Positions 7,639 through 15,723 of a DNA stretch of 64,000 bases are shown piece by piece; within the stretch, counting starts at the first letter, position 1, and each line of letters starts with the position of its first letter. The DNA is taken from the NCBI GenBank assembly GCA_900769645.1, contig CAAGHI010000044.1, positions 71,991 to 135,990 of the forward strand. The letters are read 5' to 3'. Made by a program: the position numbers and the translations under genes. The notes beneath the pieces are model-generated. The model was not told the DNA's origin, searched no databases, and saw only the letters and a list, made by a program, of their open reading frames with translations. The stretch comes from Candidatus Gastranaerophilales bacterium (GTDB lineage Bacteria; Cyanobacteriota; Vampirovibrionia; Gastranaerophilales; Gastranaerophilaceae).

Positions 7639-8487
7639 ATGAAAACTATAAAACTAACAAAAATGCAAGGCTGTGGAAACGACTTTGTAATCATAGATTA
7701 CCCTGAATATGAAAAAACAGGTTTGAAGATGAGCGAACTTGCCAAAAAAGTTTGTGACAGAAATTTTGGCGTGGGTGCTGATGGTATGATTATTCCAAAT
7801 TTGTCACCTGAAAATAAAGAAGCTGATATCGCTTGGTATTTCTATAATTCAGACGGTTCAACTGCGCAAATGTGTGGAAACGGTATGAGATGTTTTGCAA
7901 AATATGTTTATGACAACAAGCTTTTAGATAAAAAATCTTTCAGCGTGCAAACTCTTGCCGGACTTATCAAACCGGAACTTTTGGAAAACGGTTTGGTGAA
8001 AGTTAATATGGGTAAACCGATTTTAGAGGATAAAAAAATCCCGTTTTGGAGTGAAAATGGCGAGAAAAAACTTGTTGCACTAGATAGAGAATTTGAAATT
8101 ACCCCTGTTTCTATGGGAAATCCGCACTGTGTAATTATTACAGACGACGATCCGATGGAGTTGGCAAAAAAATATGGTCCAACTATTGAAAAACACGAGT
8201 TTTTCCCAGAAAAAACAAACACAGAATTTGTAAAAGTTAAATCAAATATGGAAATCGATATGCGAGTTTATGAACGTGGTTGCGGTATAACTTTGGCTTG
8301 CGGAACAGGTGCTTGTGCCAGTGTTGTCGCTTGCGTTTTAAATAACTTAACAGAAAATAAGGTTAAGGTAAACTTGCTCGGAGGCCCTGTTTTCGTTGAA
8401 TGGCAAGGCTCAAAAGACGATACGGAAAAAGATATTTTCTTAATCGGTTCTGCAAATTACAGTTTTTTTGCAGAATACATGTTGTAA
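7639..8487 (+). CDS. dapF: Diaminopimelate epimerase
   Basis: DapF interconverts LL- and meso-diaminopimelate for lysine and peptidoglycan synthesis. It has 282 residues, with the two catalytic cysteines in AQMCGNGMRC (Cys79) and LACGTGACAS (Cys221), and the GCGNDF block at residues 11-16. AAGGA precedes the start (7627-7631) and a TATAAT lies at about 7609-7614, so this gene has a normal short leader. It stands just upstream of the rpsF operon. Confidence 0.96.
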   Translation: MKTIKLTKMQGCGNDFVIIDYPEYEKTGLKMSELAKKVCDRNFGVGADGMIIPNLSPENKEADIAWYFYNSDGSTAQMCGNGMRCFAKYVYDNKLLDKKSFSVQTLAGLIKPELLENGLVKVNMGKPILEDKKIPFWSENGEKKLVALDREFEITPVSMGNPHCVIITDDDPMELAKKYGPTIEKHEFFPEKTNTEFVKVKSNMEIDMRVYERGCGITLACGTGACASVVACVLNNLTENKVKVNLLGGPVFVEWQGSKDDTEKDIFLIGSANYSFFAEYML

Positions 8488-8544
8488 AATCTCGTATTTC
8501 CATGATATTATAGGTTTATACACTAGAATAAAGGAGAAAAAATT

Positions 8545-8841
8545 ATGAAAACTTACGAATTATTGACTATATTCAAACCAAACTTGGACGCTGAAGAAGT
8601 TGACAAAGCTGTTGAATCTTTGGGTAAACTTGTTGCAGATTTTGGCGGAAAAGTTGAATCTACTGACAAATCAGGTAGAAAAAAATTGGCTTACGATATC
8701 GCTAATTTCAGAGATGGTTTCTTTGTAACTACTGAATTATCTCTTCCTGCTGAAAAAGTTGCTGAATTCAGACGTCAATTGAGATTGAACGACAGCATCT
8801 TGAGAACTATGTTCATGGAATCTTCAAAAGTTAGTGCATAG
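8545..8841 (+). CDS. rpsF: 30S ribosomal protein S6
   Basis: 98 residues beginning MKTYELLTIFKPNLDAEEV, with the S6 signatures SGRKKLAYDIANFRDGFF and LNDSILRTMF. S6 pairs with S18 in the small-subunit platform. AAGGAG lies 8 bases before the ATG. It heads rpsF-ssb-rpsR, the usual bacterial order. A small hairpin (GTTGGGatttttCCCAAC, 8848-8865) sits between rpsF and ssb and looks like a relic of palindrome D. Confidence 0.96.
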   Translation: MKTYELLTIFKPNLDAEEVDKAVESLGKLVADFGGKVESTDKSGRKKLAYDIANFRDGFFVTTELSLPAEKVAEFRRQLRLNDSILRTMFMESSKVSA

Positions 8842-8888
8842 GCGTAGGTTGGGATTTTTCCCAACAATTAAAAAAGAAAGAAGAAAAT

Positions 8889-9296
8889 ATGGCATTTTCA
8901 AAAGCAGTAGTAACAGGAACAGTTTACAGAGCGCCGGAAAAACGTTTTACACAAAACAATATTGCGGTATCTGGATTTGTTCTTAATATTGGCGAAAGAG
9001 ATGAAATTCTTGTAAGAATTTTGTCAAGAAGGCAAGCTCAAGACGAAATCGTGTCATCTTTGTCAAAAGGCGACAAGGTCTTGGTTGAAGGTAGACTTCA
9101 AATCGCTACAGTAAAAACAGATGATGGTGCTGAAAGAAGAATTTATGAAATCGACGCCAATATGATTGAAAGAATGGGCGAAGGTTCTGGTTTATCTGCT
9201 TCATCAAACGAAAAATACGGGACAGAAGAAATCGTTAAATTCGAGTCAGATGATATGTCAAATGAGTTGATTAACGAGGACGAAATTCCGTTCTAA
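8889..9296 (+). CDS. ssb: Single-stranded DNA-binding protein
   Basis: 135 residues: an OB fold (residues 1-105, with KAVVTGTVYRAPEKRFTQNNIAVSGF and GDKVLVEGRLQI), a short acidic linker and the terminal tip DEIPF, a variant of the DDIPF peptide that recruits replication and repair partners. It covers single-stranded DNA. It is shorter than E. coli SSB because the linker is short. It lies between the genes for its usual operon partners S6 and S18. Confidence 0.93.
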   Translation: MAFSKAVVTGTVYRAPEKRFTQNNIAVSGFVLNIGERDEILVRILSRRQAQDEIVSSLSKGDKVLVEGRLQIATVKTDDGAERRIYEIDANMIERMGEGSGLSASSNEKYGTEEIVKFESDDMSNELINEDEIPF

Positions 9297-9299
9297 AAT

Positions 9300-9530
9300 G
9301 CAGCTAAGCGGCTAAAAGTGAAGCAGCTAAGAATTTAGAAGTCACTAAGGTGCAAGACGATAAGTTCGTTACAGCAAATAAAATATTATCGTCATTCTGA
9401 AAGCTTAGAAAATTATTTTGAACGATTAGTGAAAAATAAATTTTCTTGCTATTCAGAATCTATATTTAGCGGTATACACCGCAGCTGTTACGGTAGATCA
9501 GGCACTGCCTGATAATAAAGGAACATGTAG
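9300..9530. repeat. Composite repeat (modules A, B, H) inside the rpsF-ssb-rpsR operon
   Basis: Order: module A (cagctaagcggctaa...), palindrome B (cgtcattctgaaagc ... gctattcagaat), hairpin H (GCGGtatacaCCGC) and the palindrome ATCAGGCactGCCTGAT. It separates ssb from rpsR by 272 bp in what is normally a tight operon. Confidence 0.75.
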
Positions 9531-9568
9531 TAAACAAAATAAAATGGCTAGAAAGGCTGATTAGAAAA

Positions 9569-9802
9569 ATGGCAAGACAAAACAACGATGACAAAAAGAA
9601 ACGTAAAAATTGTTCTTTATGTGCAGACAAAGTTGAAGCAATCGATTACAAAGATGCTGCAAAATTAAGAAGATACTTGACAGAAGCAGGAAAAATTATT
9701 CCTCGCCGTATTACAGGTAACTGCGCTAAGCACCAAAGAATGATTGCAACAGCAATTAAACGTGCTAGAGAAGCTGCAATTATCGATTACGTTTTTGACT
9801 AA
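9569..9802 (+). CDS. rpsR: 30S ribosomal protein S18
   Basis: 77 residues with the S18 core: CSLCADKVEAIDYKDAAKLRRYLTE, KIIPRRITGNCAKHQRMIATAIKRAR. The N-terminus is short and basic. The paired cysteines (CSLC) suggest a zinc-type variant. It has its own weak AGAAAGG upstream and a strong terminator behind it. Confidence 0.95.
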   Translation: MARQNNDDKKKRKNCSLCADKVEAIDYKDAAKLRRYLTEAGKIIPRRITGNCAKHQRMIATAIKRAREAAIIDYVFD

Positions 9803-9828
9803 TTTGTCAAATTGCAAATACTACAAAA

Positions 9829-9863
9829 AGACAACTCATCAGAAATGGTGGGTTGTTTTTTGT
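9829..9863 (+). terminator. Rho-independent terminator of rpsF-ssb-rpsR
   Basis: Stem ACAACTCATC / GGTGGGTTGT with G-U pairs, loop AGAAAT, followed by TTTTTTG. Confidence 0.85.
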
Positions 9864-9869
9864 TAAGAT

Positions 9870-10000
9870 GTAGCTGCTTCATGTCATTCTGAAAGCTTAG
9901 GTGCATAGCACCTGTAACGAACTTATTTACCTATTCACTTATTGTCTTATTCTCTTTTATAAGACCTTAATGCCTTAGTATCTTAGTAACTTTTACTAAA
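9870..10000. repeat. Composite repeat (fragments of A, B and G)
   Basis: Contains gtcattctgaaagctta, ggtgcatagcacctgtaacg, and ttattgtcttattctc followed by cttaatgccttagtatctta. It borders the broken gene at 10005-10477. Confidence 0.7.
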
Positions 10001-10004
10001 ACAA

Positions 10005-10477
10005 TTAATGACGCAAATCTCCAGTCAATGTTTCTATATATCTGTACAAATTACTTAAGAAATTATCTTCATGAGAGGCTTTGATATATTTTTTAATAAC
10101 TTGTGTTTCATCAGATGTTTCATACATTCTGCTTCCAATTTCTTTGTATTCATGGAGTTTTTTAGTATCTGCATCTAAAATTCCAACATTAATTCTGCTA
10201 CTTTTTTTGTCCCTTACTTCAAGCCAAAGTTGTCCTTTAGGTTGATGTGGAGAAACCGAGTTGTCAACGCCTGTAACATAAATTCGCACTCCGTTCGCCT
10301 GTGCGTAATTTCCGAGTGTTCTTTGGGCACTGTCAAGCTTTTCCAGTACGTCACCACTAAGTTTTTCTCTGTTATAAGAACGTTGCTTCTCATTAAGCGG
10401 TCAAGCTTTTGAGCCTTTCTTGTTTGAACTCCTTCTACCATTGTGTGGAATGCATTTTTAATTGATGAAACTTTCAT
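10005..10477 (-). pseudogene. Hypothetical gene split by a single-base frameshift
   Basis: The upstream frame (start 10477, MKVSSIKNAFHTMVEGVQTR, GAGGAAATA upstream) reads well up to KAQKLDR near 10398. The gene-like sequence then continues in another frame as LNEKQRSYNREKLSGDVLEK and on through NYAQANGVRIYVTGVDNS to LTGDLRH at 10005. One base added near 10395-10400 (CGC-TTAATG) would restore about 157 residues. The family is unknown; the product is soluble and charged. This may be a recent pseudogene, a sequencing error or programmed frameshifting. Confidence 0.7.
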
Positions 10478-10551
10478 TATTTCCTCTTCGAAATTTTAAA
10501 TTGTAATATTTTTATAAAACCTGTACAAAATATTTTTTGCGCCCTCATTTA

Positions 10552-12024
10552 TTAATGTGTCATTGCGTTTGCAAAAACCTGATAAACATTGTTTCTATAG
10601 GCATTTGCGCCATCAGATGTGTTAAAAACTCCGTCCCAATGACGTTCACACTCTGTCCAAGCATCGGAACCACTCATTTTCTTTGGATTCATCATTTCAT
10701 CGTGTGTGTTTGTGTATGGTGAAAGCGGGAAGATGTCGTGAATTTGCATAAATGCAGGTAATTTATTCGCAACATCATCATAGCCCCATAGGCAAGAGTT
10801 TAGTCTGTTTAATCTTGTTTCATAGTTCAAACCGCCGTTGTCATTGTCGTTTGAAACCTCCGGACCTGCTGCGTATTCTCTGTTCCAAGCCTGTTTATTT
10901 GATTCGTATTTGACACTTTGAAAATCATCAGCTTTGCCCCAGTCAGTTCCGGCGGTAAGTCCCATTTCTTTGTAGCGGTAATTGTCATTACATTTTTCGC
11001 CAACAAAAGACAAATCGTGTCTGCCGGTCCTGTTTCTTATTTCATAGAGAATGTATGCAAATTGTTTTTCGTTAGGCAAAGCGCCAATTCCCATATAGCC
11101 GTCACCGTCGATTATGTGCTTTCCGCTGTCAAAGAATATTGAGTCAAATCCTAAGTCGACTGCCCAAACACAAGCATCAATGTAAGCTTTTTCGTGTCTG
11201 TACCAGTCAAACTCTTGCCCTTGAACTCTCATTTGTCCTGCAGAAAGTGGCATTCTAATCCCCGTCTTAAATCCCATCATGTGTGCTAGGTCATTGAAAG
11301 CTTTAACTTGCTCATCTGCTCCCATTTTGCCGTAAAGTCCGTCTGATGTTAGGGTTTTACTAATTCCAGTGTGAAGATTTGAACAATATAAAGAACCGTC
11401 TGAAAGGTAGCCGTCGTTTGACATATCAGGGTAAAGTTGTGATAACACAAGACAAGTTGCCCCTTTGTTAGAAGATGGCGGAATTGCCGGCATAAGCTTC
11501 ATTATACCGAATAAGCCTTCTGAAACTCTGTCACCATCGTATTTTGCAACAACTCTTGGATTAATTTCTAGGTAATTTGCAAATCTTCCCCATTTATCTC
11601 CATAATTTGGAGTCGGGATATAGCTTGGAATTCCAGGGTATTGGTTTGCCGGTTTTGTAATTGTACAAATCGACTGAATTGCTTGTTCCGGTGTGCGTTT
11701 CAAGAGTTCTGCCGGAGATGCATCAATCCATTTTTTGTCCCCTGCATAAAAAAGGTGTTCGTTTGTCCAATTATCCTCATAAATATCATTTCGCCCTGTC
11801 AAGGTATAAAATAACTTTTTTGCCGGTTGCCAGTCGCCATAATATCCACCAAATGTGATGTTTGCTCTGTTAATATTAGACAAAGCGTTGTCAAATTGCA
11901 TAAAATTCGATGTTTCTGTTTTTTGTTTTTGCAAATTTTGTTGAGTTTGCTTTTTTGAAACAGAAATCGGATTTTGCGCATACAAAAATCTGTTTATCCC
12001 TGTGTTTATTACCTTAGAAATCAT
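10552..12024 (-). CDS. GH13-like (alpha-amylase-fold) protein, paralogue of 24707-26026
   Basis: About 490 residues. Diverged alpha-amylase regions can be read: NDLAHMMGFKTGIRMPLSA (region I-like), LGFDSIFFDSGKHI (region II, candidate nucleophile Asp299), HDLSFVGEKC (region III, candidate acid/base Glu343) and LPAFMQIHDIFP (region IV-like Asp). The arginine of region II and the Asn-His of region I are missing, so activity is uncertain. The N-terminal 45 residues are polar linker with no clear signal peptide. I chose Met at 12024, where TTTAAT stands six bases upstream; a longer frame from 12090 overlaps the divergent rsmH promoter. Confidence 0.65.
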   Translation of the reverse strand: MISKVINTGINRFLYAQNPISVSKKQTQQNLQKQKTETSNFMQFDNALSNINRANITFGGYYGDWQPAKKLFYTLTGRNDIYEDNWTNEHLFYAGDKKWIDASPAELLKRTPEQAIQSICTITKPANQYPGIPSYIPTPNYGDKWGRFANYLEINPRVVAKYDGDRVSEGLFGIMKLMPAIPPSSNKGATCLVLSQLYPDMSNDGYLSDGSLYCSNLHTGISKTLTSDGLYGKMGADEQVKAFNDLAHMMGFKTGIRMPLSAGQMRVQGQEFDWYRHEKAYIDACVWAVDLGFDSIFFDSGKHIIDGDGYMGIGALPNEKQFAYILYEIRNRTGRHDLSFVGEKCNDNYRYKEMGLTAGTDWGKADDFQSVKYESNKQAWNREYAAGPEVSNDNDNGGLNYETRLNRLNSCLWGYDDVANKLPAFMQIHDIFPLSPYTNTHDEMMNPKKMSGSDAWTECERHWDGVFNTSDGANAYRNNVYQVFANAMTH

Positions 12025-12082
12025 ATTTCTATTAAAGCGCAAAAGAAAAATTTTGGCTATAAAATTTTTTGAAAACATTTTG

Positions 12083-12091
12083 TGATACAAT
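12083..12091 (+). promoter_or_regulatory. Extended -10 promoter, leaderless start of rsmH
   Basis: TGATACAAT, then six T, then ATG at 12098. There is no Shine-Dalgarno sequence. Confidence 0.6.
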
Positions 12092-12097
12092 TTTTTT

Positions 12098-13033
12098 ATG
12101 GAAGAATTTACGCATTATACAGTGATGAAAAACGAGGCGGTAGACGCTCTCGAATGCCAAAACGGAAAGATTTATGTTGACTGTACACTCGGTGGTGGCG
12201 GTCATAGCGGACTTATTTTGAGCAGAATTCAGCCTGACGGAAGGTTAATCGCATTTGATGTTGATGAGGACGCAATTAAGGCTTCATCAGAAAGATTAAA
12301 AGATTACAAAAACTTAACAATTGTAAAAAGTTCTTATGCAAATATTAAGAAAGTTTTACATAATCTTGGGATTGAAAAAATCACCGGTGGCGTGCTTTTT
12401 GACCTTGGTGCTTCTTATCACCAGTTTCACAAGGGCGAAAGAGGTTTTTCGTTTTCTAAAGAGGCTCCTTTGGATATGAGGTTTAATCAAGACGCTGATT
12501 TTTCGGCTTATGATGTTGTAAACACTTACTCCGAGGCGGATTTAGTCCGAATTTTTTCAGAGTACGGAGAAGAAAGATTTTCAAAAAGAATTGCAAAAAA
12601 AATAGTCGAGCAAAGAAAGCTTAAAAAGCTTGAAACAACGACAGAATTGGCTGATTTGATAGTAAATTGCACTCCTCATGTAAAATCGTCAATTCACCCT
12701 GCTACACGGGTTTTTCAGGCAATCAGGATTGAGGTAAATCAAGAGTTACAAAATGTAAAAAATACTCTAAATGATGTGTTGGATTTACTTGATTTTGGTG
12801 CTATAATAAGTGTAATAAGTTTTCACTCACTGGAAGATAGGGTTGTGAAACACTTATTCAAATATCACTCACAGAGGTGTCATTGCGATAAATCACAGAT
12901 GATTTGCCACTGTCCGCCTCCGATACTAGAGTTGGTAAACAAAAAACCGATTGTGGCGAGTGATGAGGAGATACGGGAAAATCCACCATCAAGAAGTGCT
13001 AAGCTTAGAGTAGCTAGGTGTATAAGGCATTGA
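12098..13033 (+). CDS. rsmH: 16S rRNA (cytosine1402-N4)-methyltransferase
   Basis: RsmH (MraW) methylates C1402 of 16S rRNA and usually opens the division and cell-wall cluster. It has 311 residues: HYTVMKNEAVDAL near the N-terminus, the SAM loop DCTLGGGGHSGLIL (residues 28-41), FDLGASYHQF, and ISFHSLEDRVVK near the C-terminus. A small membrane coiled-coil gene follows, matching the rsmH-ftsL order, but the usual pbp and mur genes are absent because a repeat block follows. Confidence 0.96.
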   Translation: MEEFTHYTVMKNEAVDALECQNGKIYVDCTLGGGGHSGLILSRIQPDGRLIAFDVDEDAIKASSERLKDYKNLTIVKSSYANIKKVLHNLGIEKITGGVLFDLGASYHQFHKGERGFSFSKEAPLDMRFNQDADFSAYDVVNTYSEADLVRIFSEYGEERFSKRIAKKIVEQRKLKKLETTTELADLIVNCTPHVKSSIHPATRVFQAIRIEVNQELQNVKNTLNDVLDLLDFGAIISVISFHSLEDRVVKHLFKYHSQRCHCDKSQMICHCPPPILELVNKKPIVASDEEIRENPPSRSAKLRVARCIRH

Positions 13034-13062
13034 TGGAAAGATAAAATCGTTGGGGTATAAAG

Positions 13063-13536
13063 TTGAATACAGCTAGGGTTAGTATAGAAGAACTAGAACA
13101 ATCAATACAAAGAAGTTATTCAAATCAGGGATATGCGAGCAATCCGGTAAGAGGCGAAAGTCAAGTTATCGAGGGGTATTTTCAAAAGGAGATATCACAA
13201 AAAGCTATGGCAATCAGAAAAGTAAACAAAACATTATGTGGATTATTAGGAATAGCAGTGCTAGTGGCATTTGTCAGCTATTACTTCGCAATGTCTAACG
13301 AATTAGTATTGAATAAATTGAGCCGTCAAATCACGACCCTTAATGATGAAAATGCAGAATTACAAAACCATTTAGATAGATTAAAATCATTTAACAACGT
13401 TGATAGCAAAATGATGCAAAACAGTATGTTGCAAAAGGCAGTGAAAGTAATTGAAGTTCAGGCAGTAAATTCTGCAACTCCGGTTGCTGCAAAGCCTGAA
13501 AAAACTGCATCTTTCAATTGGGCTATCGGGTATTAA
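13063..13536 (+). CDS. FtsL-like bitopic division protein
   Basis: 157 residues: a cytoplasmic N-terminus of about 55 residues, one membrane segment (TLCGLLGIAVLVAFVSYYFA, about residues 58-77) and a periplasmic coiled coil (LNKLSRQITTLNDENAELQN). This layout and the position directly after rsmH are those of FtsL, which joins the FtsB-FtsQ complex at the septum. FtsL sequences diverge strongly, so the call rests on topology and context. Translation probably starts at TTG 13063, preceded by a weak GGGG. Confidence 0.6.
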   Translation: MNTARVSIEELEQSIQRSYSNQGYASNPVRGESQVIEGYFQKEISQKAMAIRKVNKTLCGLLGIAVLVAFVSYYFAMSNELVLNKLSRQITTLNDENAELQNHLDRLKSFNNVDSKMMQNSMLQKAVKVIEVQAVNSATPVAAKPEKTASFNWAIGY

Positions 13537-13539
13537 AGT

Positions 13540-13995
13540 AGCTAGTGTAGGTCGGCATAGCAATGCCGACAACGAAACTGATTTAGAGACCAAGAGGCAA
13601 AATCTGTTACGGAAGCAGATGCTATTAGTCGTCATTGCGAGACGGAACGATTAGTGTAGTCGTGGCAATCCAGCAACTTAAGATACTAAGGTCATTACAA
13701 AATAATTACAAAGTCGTCATTCTGAAAAGGCAGAAAATCAAGCTTTAGCGTAGATTTTCACCTTATTCAGAATCTATTACTAAATTAACACAGACTCCGG
13801 ATCGTAGTCCGGAGTGACAGTTACGGTTTAGTTGTTTTTCGAAAATTATAACTACTTTAGTACTCACCCCGACAACATGAATTGTAATTTTTATTTTTTA
13901 CGATGGCGGGATAGGTTTTACTTTCAGAATGACGATAATATTTCGCTGTAACGAACTTATCGCCTTATCGACTTCTAAATTCCTAGCTGCTCTTA
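13540..13995. repeat. Long composite repeat (E, I, B, C, E2, A)
   Basis: A 464-bp gap with no gene. In order: hairpin E (gtcggcatagcaatgccgac), module I (cgtcattgcgagacggaacg ... cgtggcaatcc), palindrome B (cattctgaaaaggcagaaaa ... ttattcagaatc), hairpin C (actccggatcgtagtccgga), a degenerate ccccgacaac/gatggcgggatagg part, a reversed B end and module A. The I and C units match those at 63650-63790. Confidence 0.8.
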
Positions 13996-14000
13996 TGCCC

Positions 14001-14651
14001 CTATGTATTAAAAATTCTATCTCCGGCATCACCCATTCCCGGAACAATATAACCTTTTTCGTTCAAATGGTCATCGATTGCGGCAGTGATTATTTCAATT
14101 TCAGGATAATGTTTTTGGATATTTTCAATTCCCTGAGGTGCTGCGATGATACAGATTACCTTAATATTATCGATTGGAATTCCTTTGTCTGCATAAAGTT
14201 TTATTGCTTCAATCAACGAATTTCCTGTTGCAAGCATAGGGTCAGTTATGTAAATATAGAAATTTTCTGGGTTTGGAGCTTCCATCGGAACCTTATTGTA
14301 GTACCAGACAGGTTTTAGAGTCTTTTCATCTCTGTACATTCCAATATGGCGAATACAAGCTTGTGGCAAAATATCAATCGCTTCGTCTGTAAAAATAAGC
14401 CCTGCACGAAGAATTGGAGAAATTATAAGGTTGATATTCGGATCAACAGTTTTGGTAGTAAATGTCGTCAGTGGCGTTGTAATCTCTTTATCGACAAGCG
14501 GTAAGTTTTTAGACGCCTCGTACAAAAGACATCTTGTAATCTTTCTTGTTGCAATCCTAACACCTTGACTGTCAGTGTCTTTATCACGCATTGTGCATAA
14601 ATTCAATAAAACGACCGGATTGTTAATTACTCGAACTTTCGATTTGTCCAT
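14001..14651 (-). CDS. upp: Uracil phosphoribosyltransferase
   Basis: Upp makes UMP from uracil and PRPP (pyrimidine salvage). It has 216 residues with the PRPP loop YITDPMLATGNSLIEAI, the block ILRAGLIF and the C-terminal uracil-binding GDAGDRIFNT. I placed the start at 14651 (MDKSKVRVINN) behind AGGAG; the longer frame would add a basic stretch that is really the end of the MCE gene in another frame. It overlaps the mlaD-like gene by 29 bases. Confidence 0.95.
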   Translation of the reverse strand: MDKSKVRVINNPVVLLNLCTMRDKDTDSQGVRIATRKITRCLLYEASKNLPLVDKEITTPLTTFTTKTVDPNINLIISPILRAGLIFTDEAIDILPQACIRHIGMYRDEKTLKPVWYYNKVPMEAPNPENFYIYITDPMLATGNSLIEAIKLYADKGIPIDNIKVICIIAAPQGIENIQKHYPEIEIITAAIDDHLNEKGYIVPGMGDAGDRIFNT

Positions 14652-15291
14652 CTTCCTCAACTCCTTTTTCTGTATTTGCTTTTGTAGTTTCGTTTTTCGC
14701 ACTTTCTTTTATTTTTTGAAAACTTTTTATCCATTTATCCAAGATATTCATATTAGACTGAATATCTTCGATATCAACACCGTTATTTATGTCTGTAACC
14801 CCTGTTTCGTTTGCAAAGAAGGACAATTTTGTCGTGATAGAACCGATTTTGTCAAACATTTCACTCAAAAGTCCCATTGCATCATTCAACCTTTTGGGAG
14901 ACTGAACGGCAATAAGATTGTTCATCGCAAGGCTTTTATCAGTTGGCGGATAAACTTCAAGCGACTTGGAACCACCCATTCCGTTGAATTCTACCGTTGC
15001 AATCGAGCCTTTTGGTAAAGTCGCCTCTTTGTCAGTCATAACAATTTTTACATAAACCTCATCTCTGACAATTTTAATTTTTTCAATGTAGCCAACCTGA
15101 ACCCCCATAAATTTTACTGGTGAGCCGACAATCAAGCCATCAACGTCAGGCATAAAAATTTGGTAGGTCACAAGCGCTTTTTCTTTGTGATAATTATGAA
15201 CCCTTATCCCGAAAACGGCAATGCACAGAATAAAAAACCATATTCCGAATTCAAGCCAAATGTACTTGTGCATTCCCTCAAAAATTTTCAT
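14623..15291 (-). CDS. MlaD/MCE-family lipid transport protein
   Basis: 222 residues: short cytoplasmic tail, one membrane anchor (LEFGIWFFILCIAVFGIRV, about residues 13-31), an MCE domain (DVDGLIVGSPVKFMGVQVGYI, residues 48-130) and a charged C-terminus with coiled-coil character. MCE proteins bind lipid in the periplasm and serve Mla-type ABC transporters, or TGD2-type systems in cyanobacteria and plastids. The start at 15291 has TATAAT exactly six bases upstream; the upstream frame reading MLYNRG is a translation of that box. No ATPase or permease gene is adjacent. Confidence 0.88.
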   Translation of the reverse strand: MKIFEGMHKYIWLEFGIWFFILCIAVFGIRVHNYHKEKALVTYQIFMPDVDGLIVGSPVKFMGVQVGYIEKIKIVRDEVYVKIVMTDKEATLPKGSIATVEFNGMGGSKSLEVYPPTDKSLAMNNLIAVQSPKRLNDAMGLLSEMFDKIGSITTKLSFFANETGVTDINNGVDIEDIQSNMNILDKWIKSFQKIKESAKNETTKANTEKGVEEDGQIESSSN

Positions 15292-15297
15292 GCCACG

Positions 15298-15303
15298 ATT
15301 ATA
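15298..15303 (-). promoter_or_regulatory. -10 box, leaderless start of mlaD-like gene
   Basis: TATAAT followed by CGTGGC and the ATG at 15291. Confidence 0.6.
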
Positions 15304-15392
15304 CAACAATTATTGATTTTTTGCTACTTGCCAAAAAAGTTTTTGTATTATACTATTAAGATACAAACTAAAAAAGTGAGGTATATTAACTT

Positions 15393-15635
15393 ATGATGGA
15401 TCAAATTATAAGAATTGCGTGGGACTTAAACGACAATACAGATAACAGATACAAGTTGGTTTACGAAATCGCTGAACTTGCTAAAAAACTTGTTGACGAA
15501 AATCAAGCTAAAAAGGCTCATGACGAATTCAATTTTGAAGAAAATTTTGACACAACTTACAAAAAAGAAAACCCTGTTGAGCACGCTATTATGGTAAAAG
15601 CTGCTGAAGCAGATGATGACAGATTAGTTGGTTAA
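15393..15635 (+). CDS. RNA polymerase omega-subunit-like small protein
   Basis: 80 residues. The pattern DNRYKLVYEIAELAKKL followed by NPVEHAIMVKAAEAD resembles RpoZ (cyanobacterial NRYKITVEVANRAKR...KPVLRAI). Omega helps assemble and stabilise RNA polymerase. The middle segment (FNFEENFDTTYKKE) is acidic, as in the cyanobacterial form. GAGG lies 12 bases before the ATG and a strong terminator follows, so it is a stand-alone unit. An unrelated small protein remains possible. Confidence 0.5.
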   Translation: MMDQIIRIAWDLNDNTDNRYKLVYEIAELAKKLVDENQAKKAHDEFNFEENFDTTYKKENPVEHAIMVKAAEADDDRLVG

Positions 15636-15651
15636 TAAGATTATTAGTTGA

Positions 15652-15676
15652 GGCACAAGGTTATCTTGTGCCTTTT
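15652..15676 (+). terminator. Rho-independent terminator
   Basis: Perfect stem GGCACAAG / CTTGTGCC, loop GTTAT, then TTTT. Confidence 0.85.
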
Positions 15677-15723
15677 CGTGTGTTTATTAAGTTATTAAGT
15701 TTTTATTTTAAAGGGATATTATT

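Noticed and set aside
8848..8865. Hairpin between rpsF and ssb as a terminator
   Set aside because: No T run follows it, and it matches the D palindrome family; the two genes are normally co-transcribed.
9300..9530. CRISPR array
   Set aside because: Units are 8-11 bp, degenerate and unevenly spaced, without unique spacers or cas genes.
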